NCBI GenBank assembly: GCA_019188255.1
Contig: JAETXT010000002.1
Coordinates: 3,286,001 to 3,350,000, forward strand
Source: Verticillium longisporum
Lineage: Eukaryota; Ascomycota; Sordariomycetes; Glomerellales; Plectosphaerellaceae
Length of the DNA: 64,000 nt
Reading direction: 5' to 3'
Within the stretch, counting starts at the first letter, position 1. The number at the start of each line of letters is the position of its first letter. Below, one piece after another: positions 11,269 to 22,019 of this stretch. Made by a program: the position numbers and the translations under genes. Under the pieces are notes generated by a model. It made no database searches. It saw only the letters and a list, made by a program, of their open reading frames with translations, and was not told where the DNA came from.

Positions 11269-14200
11269 ATGGCACGACGACCTTCTCCCGAACAGGCCGT
11301 CGCCTTGACCTCCTCCGGTGCGCCGTTGCTGAACCCCAGAAGCTGCGTGACCTGCCGCCGCCGCAAGGTCCGATGCGACAAACAAATGCCGTGCTCCAAT
11401 TGCCGGCGCGCATCCGCGCAGTGCATCTTCCCCGCGCCCGGCCGCGCCGAGGCGACCCAAGCCCCGCGACCCAAACGCCCCGTCCAAGGGCTCCAGTGAG
11501 CGAGAAGTTGAGCTCATGAGGCGCCTGCGGAAGCTCGAGGGTATCGTCGAGGATCTCAGCGGACAGATCGAGGTGGAAACGGCGAGCAGCGAGCCTAGAG
11601 CTCTGAGTGCTAGCACGCCGCCGGGAACAGCACCGCTGGCGCAACAAGATATGAACGCCGGGGCGACACGCGCCGGATCGGGCAGTGCCGGGACTCTCTC
11701 CTCGGCGAACGGCACCAGCGCCGTTCCGGCCATGCGAGAGGTCGTGGTGCGGCGAGGCGCGGAAGCTGATATCGAAGCTGCGCAGGGGTTGGAGCGGAAG
11801 CAGTCGGCGAGCGTTACGAAGCAGCTCGGACGCTTGGTCCTTCATGACCAGGGCAGAACAAACCGATACGTGAGCAGTGCGTTCTGGTCCAAGCTGAACG
11901 ATGAGGTGGGTTGCTGCCGTGTGGCATCGTCGTGGCATGGCTGACGTGATACCAAGCTGGACGAACTTCGTGCTGGGATGCACTCTTTGAGTCATGATGA
12001 CGACGATTCCGAAGACGATGAGACGCCCGATCACTCTCCGCAACCTGTCGAGCCTTCGACTGATCACCATGGCTTCATTTTCGGCTACCGCTCAGCAGAC
12101 GTCGACCTACGACGCCTCCATCCTCTGCCGTCTCAGATTCCCTTCCTGTGGCAAGTGTACAAGGAGAACGTCGAGCCATTGGTCAAAATCTTGCACGTAC
12201 CATCGATGGAGGAGTTGTTGCGCAATATGAGGAAAAGCCCCGACAGCCTAAGCTCAGCGAATGAGGCTCTCGTTTTCGCCATTTACTTTTCTGCCATTAT
12301 CTCAATGGAAGACGAGGAGGTAAGCTTACATGATTTCGCGGCGACTTTTGCAAGACCTGACTTGAACCCAGGTTCAAACGAACTTCGGCTCATCAAGACC
12401 TCACCTCCTATCCCAGTACCGGTTTGCCCTCGAACAAGCGCTAGCGAGGGCCAATTTTCTCAACACTTCCGACATGGTTGTGCTGCAAGCATTTACTCTG
12501 TTCCTGACGATAGTCAGACGACACGATGATACGAGATTCTGCTGGACACTGACGGGTCTTGCGATCCGGATGGCGCAGGGTATGGGCATCCATCGTGACG
12601 GCCTACAACTGGGGCTGCCTCCTTTCGAAGTTGAGATGAGGCGCCGGCTCTGGTGGGCTATCTGCACCATTGACCTACGTTCCGCGGAGGAGCTCGGAAC
12701 AGACATGATGATCAGAGACGGTTCCTTCGATACAGAGCTACCGACGAGCATCAACGACACGGACATTGACCCATCAGCCACCGTCATGCCAACACCCCGC
12801 GAAGGGAGGACAGATACTGCTGTCAGCCTCGTCCGATACGAAATTTGCTCGCTCGCGCGGCAGCTTCATGTGATTGTGACAGAAATGGATCCCATTGATC
12901 CTACTGACGTTACGGCAAGCCTGGAAGATCGCGAGCGCATGCTTGTGGACGTGTACGACCGTATCGAGGAGAAGTTTCTGCGGCGGTGCCTCGCCGACAA
13001 CGACCCATTGTTCTGGATGGCTGCCATGATTGCACGCGTCATTGCGGCCAAGATTGGCCTCATCATATACCAGCCTTGTCTCTTTCCTGGCACGGGGCCT
13101 GAGTTGTCTTTCGCGATTCGCACGCGGCTCTTCGTCTCGACAATTGAGGTCGTTGAGTATAATCATATACTGAACACGGACCCGCGATGTAGGCAGTGGC
13201 GCTGGCTTTTCCAGACATACCGGCAGTGGCATGCCATTGCGTACATGTTGCTCGAGATGGCTCGGCGGCCGTGGACGCCCACGTCTGAGCGAGCCTGGGA
13301 GGCAGCGAGCATCCTGGGATATGAAAGCCATCCGATCGAAGCAGCCAAGGCCGCCGACCACACGGCCGTGTCACTGCCGGTGAAGAAACTTTATCTCAAT
13401 GCCAGACGACACCGACGGGCAGAGATTCAGCGCCTGCGAAATGATCCAGAGGCCGCTCACCAGCTCGATGTCGAAGACAGGCTCAACTCCTTGCCTGAGC
13501 GACTCGGCTCCGTGCCGGGGATGGAGGCCAGGGCTTCACAGCTCCGCGGCCGATGGCGCAAGCTGGTTCGAGGAGAGAATTTAACCGGCTCTCTGCCTCC
13601 ATTCGAACCTCTGCTGACGCAGGACGAGCAGCGGCTCGATTTTGTGTTTCCAGCGGCCGGCGCTGTGCCACAGCCGAATGTGTCAGCCCTACGGCAGGAT
13701 GAATTCCAACCTGGATTTGGGAAGGGGAGTTCGTCGACAAGCTGCTAAGCGGAGTAGTGAACCCCATCGAGCTGTGGCGTTATGCGTACCAGGGCCGACT
13801 GAGCGCCGAGGACATGTTGGCGATCGGGATGACCAACGGGGATGCCTTGCCAAGTGCACCAGCTAATGGCACGATGCAGCACGGCGCAGCCATCGACACG
13901 GCCCTATCGGCTGCGAACAAGACAATGAGCGAGCAGACGGCCGCCCTACAAGGCCAACCGCCACAGCAGCAACAGCAGCAGCAGCCGCAGCAGGGGGGAC
14001 GGAGCTTCGAACATGGCGCAAATCAAGCGCCGCCAACGTGGCTCTGGCCAGATCCGTTCACCTCGATGGACACGCTGTTTGAAGGGGCGGGTATGGACGT
14101 TTCGAATGACATGGTCGGCACGGACGAGCTTGATGTGAATATGGACGTTGAGGACATCAACTGGCAGAACTGGCAGGAGTCTTTGAAGGGACTGGAGAAG

Positions 14201-14299
14201 CCGACGAGTTCCCATCTGCCAGGAAGCGGGCATGGGGAGGCCTCTAGATGGATGGGTCATGTGTTGGGCGATGTCAATAAGTGCAGACGATACCCGTGA
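11269..14299 (+). CDS. Zn2Cys6 fungal transcription factor (two frame breaks)
   Basis: Nuclear DNA-binding regulator. Exons are 11269-11905, 11957-12319 and 12372-14299. The binuclear zinc cluster is C26, C29, C36, C42, C45, C52 (spacing 2-6-5-2-6). A linker and a coiled coil (RRLRKLEGIVEDLSGQ) follow, then an acidic patch, then the fungal_trans middle-homology region with LALxxAQGMGIHRDG- and RRRLWW-type motifs. The C-terminus has a polyQ tract and an acidic tail (about 14100-14200). The frame changes twice. After the zinc cluster at 11446-11449 it shifts by a net +1 or -2. At GGGG 13724-13727 one G appears missing. With two C and one G added, the coding length becomes a multiple of three (976 aa), which supports the model. 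Target genes are unknown. An alternative ATG at 11190 lies in another frame. Confidence 0.85.
13963..13992 (+). repeat. CAG repeat coding for polyglutamine
   Basis: Imperfect CAG/CAA repeat in the C-terminal part of the Zn2Cys6 regulator, giving a Q-rich tract typical of fungal activator regions. It is probably length-variable. Confidence 0.8.
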
Positions 14300-14861
14300 T
14301 GTATAGATATGGCGATATGTGATGTCGTGGATTTTCTGTTTGTGCTGGTGCATCTGTTGTGCGGGCGCGTGGAACATGCAAGGCCGAACAACAAGGCCTC
14401 CAGAAGAGAAGTATTCAGGGCATGCACAGTGTGGGAGGAGCCTGCCGAAGTGCCTTGTGCTACTGGGCCCACCCAACTGAATTGTCTGGTGGGTGACTCA
14501 AAAGAAGGTGCGCCCGGGTGACGTGGGTAAAGAAGGAGAGAGAGCACCTCGCTGTACGGCAGTCGCGACTTCAACGTTGGCCTCGACTACTGCGCCTTCC
14601 AGCGAATCTTCCAACCTGCAGGAACTAACGAGCGGTCTCAACGTCCTTTCTCTACTTTGTGTCTTTGCTTCACTGCGCCGTGACCAGCTTGACTTTATAA
14701 GAAAAGGACATAGACTCCTGTTTTTTCGGACGTTTGCTTCATCGAGCATCAAGAACTCAAGTCGCCTCACCTTTGGCTATCCCGCGATTGACGAAACACC
14801 TCATACCGCCGGATTACCGATACCGAGCCCCAGATCCAAACACTCTACACAACTTCGCATC
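14300..14861. promoter_or_regulatory. Promoter and 5' UTR of the Nudix gene
   Basis: TTATAA at 14695-14700 lies about 160 bp before the ATG, and no other ATG occurs between them. A ribosome scanning from that site would therefore meet 14862 first. This is what forces the frame-break reading of the Nudix gene. Confidence 0.5.
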
Positions 14862-15438
14862 ATGTCGACGACTGCATCCCGAACCCCGTGTCGGCGTGGC
14901 AGCCATCATCGCCAACGCCCAGGGCCAGATCGTCAGCGGCAAGCGGCAGGGCAGCCACGGCGCCGGCACGTGGCAGCTGCCGGGCGGCCACCTTGAGTAT
15001 GGCGAGTCCTTCTTCGCCTGTGCCGAGCGCGAGGTGCTCGAGGAGACGGGCCTGCGCGTGCGCGGCGTCAAGGTCGCTGCCGTGACCAACGATATCTTTG
15101 CCGACCAGGGCAAACACTACATAACCATTTTCGTAAAGTGCGAGATGGAGGATGCGACGGCGCAGCCTGAGGTTTGTTCCAGCTCTCTTCATCTACCATC
15201 CTTGTCAGTCAGCCCATCCCCCCCTGCGTTCTCAAAGGCTGGGGGGTGGGAGGGGCCTCCCGTGCTTTGCAGATTGACCGCTGACACCCCTTGTTAGGCA
15301 ATGGAGCCTGAGAAGTGCAGTGCTTGGTTTTGGAAGTCGTGGGATGACTTGCGTCATCTGGAAGACGCTGGCGAAAACCTGTTCCTGCCGCTCGTCAACC
15401 TCTTCAAGGAGCATGCTGACATCGATCCTCTGCTTTGA
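14862..15438 (+). CDS. Nudix hydrolase (frame broken after 8 codons)
   Basis: Small soluble Nudix pyrophosphohydrolase, of the type that hydrolyses nucleoside diphosphate derivatives linked to a moiety X. Exons are 14862-15171 and 15298-15438 with a 126-bp intron. The Nudix box is complete (G-x5-E-x7-REVLEETGL, about 14989-15060), so the metal-binding glutamates are present. The fold segment after it (VTNDIFADQGKHYITIFV) and the C-terminal WFWKSWDDL block fit plant/fungal NUDT1/NUDT15-like proteins. The only ATG in a suitable place opens the frame MSTTASRT, but the domain is in another frame starting PRVGVAA. The change falls at CCCC 14884-14887, a net shift equal to two missing C or one extra base. 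Expected length is about 150 residues. The domain frame has no ATG upstream, so a longer N-terminus is not an answer. Substrate is unknown. Confidence 0.87.
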
Positions 15439-16744
15439 GCGCAGCATCGTCAGGCAAATACGGGCGCGGTGATGAAGGAGGTGGCAAATGGGCACGAACA
15501 CGCCCAAACGACGATTTGGAAGCCGACATGCAGCCCGCGAGTCGCACCCAGGAGGATCCCTCTAGCTTCGGCCACACGATTGGACGTCCTTGTTGCCGCG
15601 CTGGCCCCGACCTCGGGAGCCCATGTGTAGGGGGCTGTGTTCGAATCCTTCGGGATGAAGCACAAGGACGCCACAGGGATTTCGCTCATTGACACACGTT
15701 AGGTAGGGGCTTTGCTCGACCCAGAATGGGCGGTTTCATCTCGGCTCGAGTCCTTTTTACATGGCCCCCTTAATCAATGCAACGGTCGAATATGGTCCCG
15801 AGCTCTCAACACGTCCAGGGCAAGCGAGCCATCCAAGCCGTCTTAGGGCTGAGATGTTGGCGCGGGGAGATGAAGTGAGAGGTGATGTGTACCAGCCCCA
15901 GCAGCTGTGCAGCGCCCCTCAGCGGAGCCTATCAACTCACTCAGGCGACCACGAGTCCACCACAACATTCGTCTACAGAGTTAGAACAAGCTTTCCAAGG
16001 CAGGTGCATGCACCATGTGTCGAACACAGCAAGGCGCTGCGTCAAGACTGTCGCCGATCTTGCGCCTCACGTGTGAACGCGTCGAAGCCTCTCGCTTCCC
16101 TTGAGTATCACTGACTTAGGTTGTCTTCGTTTCTCAGTCAAGCAGTACGATAGGGTGACAATGAACGACGTGAATGTCGAGCATCTTTATATCGTGGGCA
16201 TCATCAGTGGGCCACGCGATGATTCTGCTCTTTGCCCAGCTGGCTTGGCTCGCGCTGCCTCGCTTGCTCCTCATCCTGAGTTACATGGTACGACGCTGAC
16301 ATCGACCAACCCCGGCCCCCAAAAAGCTTGCTTGCCGCCTTCTGACGCTCAACTCCTGGCTTGCTCGGCATACCGTCGCCTTTACTGGACCACAAGCGCG
16401 CGCCCGCAGGCCTACGGGTCGTCGCGATCCCATCCTTCCCCCGACCAGGGGGTTTCGCGATGCTGCAGCTCTAGCCCGAAGCTGTGAACCAGGGGGCGTG
16501 TGGTCAATGGGCACTGGACAGGGCCCTCTGGATCGTCGTATTTGCTTGCCCTCTCAGGAGATTGCGGCCGTCTTCACGTTATATCCTCTGCAGAAGTCCC
16601 AATTCTCCATTTCCTGTGTGACCCTGTTCCTCTTACTCAGGTCTGCCTGTCTTTCCTACCTTTGTGACGCGTTGGGCCGGACCATAGCTTCATGTCACCT
16701 CCATAATCGGCTCGAACAACAAATCGAACTGCCACTCACTCATC
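15439..16744. other. Intergenic, no gene recognised
   Basis: Nothing protein-like appears on either strand. A TTCGAAT motif near 15639 resembles a tRNA T-loop, but its flanks do not pair. Confidence 0.5.
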
Positions 16745-17731
16745 ATGGCGACTGGATACTCGCCAGCAAGCACAGGGGTCGATGGCACCTCAACGGCCTA
16801 CAGCTACCCGTCCCAGTACAGCGACGGCCAGCACCAGCAGCACCAGCAGCAGTACAACTCTGGTCTCATGGCGACCTCCGACTATCAACAGAGCGGCCTC
16901 ATGGCAACAACAGATTACCCCGATGCCACGGCAGCCGCAAAGGCCGAAGCCATCCAGGATCATCACCAGCAGCATCAGTCTCACGCGGGCTATCCTCAGG
17001 ATAGCCACTCGCCTCCACCAGCCACGCCTACCAGTAGTGAAGGCCGCATTTGTGGCCTCAGGAAAACGACTTTTTGGTTGATTGTGCTGTCTGCCGTTCT
17101 GGCCGCCGGACTTATCGGTGCAGCGGTGGCGGCAGGCATCCTGGCCTCGCAGAACAGCAACGGTAACGGGAGCGCAGGGTCTGGGGCGTGAGTAGGCCCC
17201 GAATGTTGAAGACGAAAATAAAGAAGTCGAGTAAAATATTGACGACGCGCCAGGGCCACGACTGCATCAGGACCAGCAACGGCCACAACTGCCGCGGTCT
17301 CGGCTTCGGCCTCAGAATCGGCCGCAACAACGAGGAGCGCAACCTCGACGGCGTCTGCGACCGATTTCACGGCCATTCCGATCCCTACGCAAGCATCATC
17401 CGGTCTTGGCGTCACGGATCCCGGCTGCCCTGGTGTCAACGGCACCGAGTACACGGTCCCCGGCACGGATCTCGTCTTCGAGCGCCTCTGCGGCGTCAAC
17501 TTTGCTGGCAACGATATTGGCCATATACCGATGACACGTATGGAGGATTGCCTGATGCTGTGCGCCTCGCAGTACATCAGCCCCCAAGGTGCGGCTGGCA
17601 GCTGCCTCGGCGTCGTATGGGGGTACGGCGGCCGCCAGGGCACCAATGCTGCGTACTGCTGGTTGAAGTTCAGCAAGACGATTCGGGAGGATGTGGCAGA
17701 CACGGAGACAGCGTGGCTCATCCCGAAGTAG
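16745..17731 (+). CDS. Single-pass surface protein with cysteine-rich outer domain
   Basis: Unnamed predicted membrane protein of 306 residues. Exons are 16745-17187 and 17254-17731 (66-bp intron, phase 2). The order is: a Gln/His/Tyr/Ser-rich cytoplasmic head (1-100) with two near-copies of an SGLMAT-DY unit, one TM helix at about 109-133 preceded by RKTT, a Ser/Thr/Ala linker likely to be O-glycosylated (about 134-200), and an outer domain with six cysteines (GCPG, LCG, DCLMLC, SCLG, YCWL). The cysteine and Trp spacing resembles the PAN/apple-like modules seen in fungal surface proteins. That assignment is tentative. There is no signal peptide, so the helix would act as a signal anchor with the cysteines outside. 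A role in wall sensing or adhesion is a guess. Confidence 0.8.
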
Positions 17732-18031
17732 AGTGGACCAGATATTCTCTGATCGAGAACTAGGGAGGGGGAGAGACAGGGTGTGTGAGTTTGGCGTTCC
17801 GGTCAAGCGGAAATCTTTGCTGTCATATTTTATACTCCTCAGCGAGCCTTTACTATTGCGTCTTGTCATGTTGACAGCATTCACCATCACATATTAGTGG
17901 AAGCCCAATATTTTGTGGCTGATTTCAACAAAAAGTGAAATGAAAGAAGAAGAAAAAAGAATACAAAGTCGCTTCATCCATCCGTCAGTATCATCTTCTG
18001 CCAGGCTGGGCTTGCTATCCCTCCCAAAGCC
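17732..18031. other. Convergent 3' spacer
   Basis: Short AT-richer stretch between the convergent surface-protein and bZIP genes. It contains an A-rich run at about 17930-17960 and is probably 3' UTR of both. Confidence 0.4.
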
Positions 18032-19311
18032 TTACGATCGCGGCGAGTCGCTGCTCCAGGTGGCCCACGTCTCAAGTATCGTGGCGATACGGTCAATATC
18101 CCACCGCGGCCCGTCTCCTAGGCACTTCGACGTCTTGACCATGAGCTGCACGAGCGCCCTCACCCGCATGACCTCCTCAGCCGACCCCAAGCCCTTGAGC
18201 CCCTGTTCAATGACGGCGTATTCGGCCCCGAGCCGCCGCCGGAACGCCAGCTCGACAGCTGCCGGCCGCAGGAACCTGTCGAGCCGCAGACCCTTGGCCG
18301 TGCTGTGGCTCACCATGAGCGCCTGCACCCGCGCGCCCTTGTCGGGATCGTAGCCAGGGTGGTCGGCCTCGACGTACCCGCGCCGCCGGAAAGACAGGCT
18401 CGCGCGCATGGCGTGCAGGATCTGCTCGTCGCTGCCGCCCATGTCGCGCAGGGCGCCAAACGAGAACCGGCACGTCTCCTCGGCCTCGGCGTTGTCGCCG
18501 CGCATGGCCGCCTCGAGCAGGCGCGTGCCCCACATCATGGCCGTCCAGTAGACGACGCTCGCAAAGCTCGTCTTGTCGATGGCGAGGTACGGCGCAATGT
18601 CGATGGGCGGGTCGCGCTGCCGCGGCGCCGCGGGCTCGAGCCAGAGGCCGTAGCCGAAGCCGGGGGACATGCGGCCGGATGCGTAGGCGGGGAGGGGCCG
18701 TTTGCTGGCTTGTCTAGGGGGAAGGATGGGGGTGACTGGTGAGATGGCGGCACTGGTGTGTGAGGGGTGGTGAGCGACGCCGCCGGCTGTGAGACTGAGA
18801 GAAGGGGCGTGGATTGCGACTGCGATTGTGCCATCTCTGGTGGAAACGCGCTCTCACTCTGTTGGGATGACGATGACGACGCGTGCGTGTTTGCCAACTG
18901 CGGCTCCGACGAAGGACCCGGTGGTGGTGGTGGTGATGGTGGTGATGGTGCCCCGCCTGCGTCAGCGCTCACGGCAGCTTGTCGCTCCAGGCCGGCGATG
19001 CTCACGGCATCACGCACGGCGCGGTCGAGCTCGGCGCTCCCCAGTTTGGACGCGACCTGCGACACCTTCGCTATGGCGGCCTGCATGGCCTCATTGCTGG
19101 CGCGCAAGTCATTGATGGCTGTAATCTGCCGTTGTCGGAAGGCCTGCTGGGCTTTCCGGCCCCTTTCCCTTCGCAGCTGTACGATGATTTGTCAGAGGCC
19201 AGGCCTGTGGTGACAGAGAGCGCGCCCGCGCACACACGAGCAACGAGAACGGAGAGTTTCACTCACGTGGATGTCGTCTGCGTCTGGTGAGGCGCCTCTT
19301 GTGCGCTTCAT
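18032..19311 (-). CDS. bZIP-type transcription factor with C-terminal helical domain (frame broken)
   Basis: Nuclear regulator, exon 1 19267-19311 (15 codons) and exon 2 18032-19176. The basic region starts at residue 16 (LRRERGRKAQQAFRQRQ) and is followed by a short zipper-like helix. The usual N-x7-R signature is G21-x7-R29, so the base-contacting Asn is replaced by Gly. A Pro/Ser/Gln-rich linker follows, then a conserved-looking helical C-terminal region beginning SPGFGYGLWLEP. Linker and C-terminal region lie in different frames. One missing base in the paired GGGG runs (plus strand) at 18689-18697 explains this and yields 396 codons. The ATG is followed by a normal donor (GTGAGT) and a 90-bp intron. 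The same intron position just before the basic region is common in fungal bZIP genes. No target can be deduced. Confidence 0.8.
18918..18950 (-). repeat. GGT/GAT trinucleotide repeat in coding sequence
   Basis: It encodes the proline-rich tract of the bZIP linker on the minus strand. Confidence 0.7.
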
Positions 19312-20311
19312 ACTGGGTTGCGAAGAGAATGTGAAGACCGATGGTGATATTGAATGTACGGGGTCAAGAAGAGCCGTGCTGCCGCGACGGAAGGGTGGAT
19401 GTTGTGGTGGATTTCCGGCAGTGATGGATCAGCTGAGGACCCAGGGATAAGGTTTCGTGGCGATGGCTAGGTGCGAACATGACTCGGAACTAGTCTCGAC
19501 TTGGCGGCCAGCGGTTTGTTTCCGAGCCTTGGAGTTGTCGACAGAAACAACTGAGCTGACGTGCGATGCTGAAGTGAATGGCATGAGGGAGAAAAACCGC
19601 GTGTGAACATCGCATGGGGTAGATCCAAGTGCTGGATCAGCGTGAGATGGCAGACGTGAAGCTTCAGGTCGGGTTGTTGGGCACCTTCACCTTGTGCTGC
19701 TTACCAAGCGGAACACCGTGCTTTCTGTAGCTGTGGTCTCGGAACGTCGGAAGGGAGGCTGTTCAGGGCGCGCATTAGCATGCCTTGTGCATCATCACGG
19801 TCTATGAGCGTCGGAACGCCATCGCGATTGTCGACTCGAACGTCCTGTTGAGCTCATTGGGTGTTTCGGTCCATCGCTTCTTGGTTGGATTTATGAGAGG
19901 TCTTCTTCTGCACCAAATGACGCTCATGGCCCAAGATCCGATCGGCCCAAAATGGATGAGATGGCTTCTCGTTACACCGCGTGGTCGGTCTGGATCTCCT
20001 CGGCAGCGACAGCGTCAGTCTCGGTGGCTAGGTTGGTTTTGATGAGAAGTCTTGTGTCTTCACCATTGGGGTTCTCGATGTGACGTAGTCATGAATGATG
20101 CTAACAAGCGTCCACAGAGTCTACAACATGTAATCGATGTGTATGATCTATGCTTAGCAACCTCCAACGAAACCTAAGATACAATATCTATACCTGATCA
20201 GCAAATGGAGTATCTCGAGGAAACTCGTCAGATGAATAGCCGAGAGCTTAAAGCAAAAACGACTAGCTCCCACGACACACGGCGACCACGCCTCCACGCA
20301 TGTTCCAGAAT
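19312..20311. promoter_or_regulatory. Upstream region of the bZIP gene
   Basis: About 1 kb with no gene. It contains a TGACGTG motif near 19557, the kind of half-site bound by bZIP proteins, so autoregulation is conceivable but unsupported. Confidence 0.4.
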
Positions 20312-21465
20312 CTACAACTTTTCTCTCTCGTCCTTGAATCCCTTAATGAAACCATCCTGGTAGCCCGTCGCGACGTGAAGCCCCTCGGGACTCCACGTCT
20401 TGATCATCAAGGTGCCGCGCCCGTTGGCGACACGAGGGAAGAACGTCTCCTGGATCCACCAAACGCCCTCGTCCTCCTGGGCGCCGTACTTCATGACGGC
20501 CTGCTCCGGGTTGACGTGGACAAAGTACGAGTAGGTCAGGCTCGCGCCGGCGGCGAGCGCCATGCCGAGACCGGCGTGGTTGGCCAGCATGAGGATGCCG
20601 TTGCGGTCCGACTCGTAGACGTGTGCCAGGATGTGGTGGTTCGGCACGCTGGCGGGCAGCGGCGCGCGCAGACGGTAGAGGATCAGCTCGCGCCGGTCCT
20701 GGAGGGGCTTGCCCTCGTTGTACGCCGCCATGTCGACCTTTTTCATGTCGAGGATCGGAAAGTTGCCGGGTCCCGCGCCGGGGAAGTACTTTTGGACGAG
20801 GTCGAGGTCGACTTGGGGGGAATGCGGCCAGGTGTGCGGGGGTCTCGAGCCGAGGAGCGCGGCGTAGCGGGTGTGCGGTGACGTGCCTTGGGAGTCGATG
20901 GATGCCGGTTCTGGCAGCTTGAAGGTGCAGATGCAGCTGAAGCAGACATGGCCGAGCGGCGCGTCAGCGTCTTCTTTCTTGAATACTGTGGACTCTCTTA
21001 AAGGGGTGGGCTCGAGGGGCTGGCGTGCCGTGACGAGGATGGAGCTGAAGGTCCGTCTCATGAAGAGGGGCTTGACTTCGTAGATGATGGGGCGATCAGA
21101 GATGACGTTGGCAGCGAATACCCCTTGTATTGACTGCACACCACATGAGCTTGCATTTTCGTTGACCTGAGGGTCGTCGATGCTCAACTCACATGTATGC
21201 CGAGCATGTCAGGGGTTGGTTGAGCTGGCGAAGCGGCTTTCCTGGCAGCCTCCATTGCGCGAACGGCTGCCAATGATGATTGGGTGTAGACATGTCCACC
21301 GTATGCCTGTCTCATGGGAGTGTAACCCTCAATCTCTTCACCAAGCACCCATGCCGGGTAAAGACCCGCATATCGGACTGGCGATGAAGGGTCCCTGGTG
21401 GGTGAGGAGGTCGGCCCTGGAAGTTCGATGAGGTTCATGACCTCGTCAAAGGATTCGTGGACCAT
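20312..21465 (-). CDS. Acyl-CoA thioesterase (TesB-like, double hot-dog)
   Basis: Predicted acyl-CoA thioesterase, hydrolysing fatty acyl-CoA to free acid and CoA. Exon 1 is 21193-21465 and exon 2 20312-21133; the 59-bp intron is in phase 0 and the protein has 364 residues. The N-terminal hot-dog holds AYGGHVYTQSSLAAVRAM, the typical GG...Q..AA stretch of type II thioesterases. The linker region includes VFAANVISDRPIIYEV, and the C-terminal hot-dog carries SYFVHVNPEQAVMKYG followed by the ATGYQDGFIKG end. Length and two-domain order match fungal peroxisomal or cytosolic members. The C-terminus is ...EREKL. This resembles the peroxisomal PTS1 tripeptide but has E at the first position, so import is uncertain. 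The chosen ATG opens MVHESFDEVMNL, which matches the usual short N-terminus. Confidence 0.88.
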
Positions 21466-22019
21466 GGTGGCAGCAACACAGCGACCAGATGGAGCCCAGT
21501 ACATGTACTCGCATGAAAAGAAAGTAGCTGTTTGAAATGCAGTGAAGCTGGCGAACTCGCCCTCTCTACGGTACCTGACCGTGGTCGACAGGACCATGCC
21601 TCGGCATCTTGTGGGGGCCGTGGTTTGCCAAGGTGAGCAGCGGTTGGCAATGGTCGGCAGCTGTGAGAGGGCACACGTGATGGCGCGCCTTGGGTGAACA
21701 CGCCAAGGCTGAACACGCCAAGGCTGAGTCTTGGTCTGGCTCTGGCTGGAGCTGGCCCAACCCCAGATTCCCTGGCGGGCTAGCCCTTGCGGGGGCTGGG
21801 AAGCGGCCCCCCGCATGGACCCGCTCCCACGATGGCAGGCAAGGCAGGATTGCCCATGTCGCCTCCCAGAGCATGGATGACAGACCACAACCACGGAAGA
21901 AAACTGCATGCTCGCCACGCGACCATCTATCAACAAAGCTCCTCCTTGCCTCTCCTCCTTGCCTCTTCTCAACACATCCTCACTCATCTGATTCACACCA
22001 ACGCCAACAAGACTCCATC
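21466..22019. promoter_or_regulatory. Divergent promoter between thioesterase and acidic membrane protein
   Basis: No gene is seen. It contains tandem near-copies of a CACGCCAAGGCTGA unit around 21700-21728 and a GGCTGGGCCAA-rich stretch. It serves as upstream region for both neighbours. Confidence 0.4.

Noticed and set aside
15580..15660. tRNA-like T-loop (GTTCGAATCC)
   Set aside because: Flanking stems do not pair and no anticodon or D arm can be placed.
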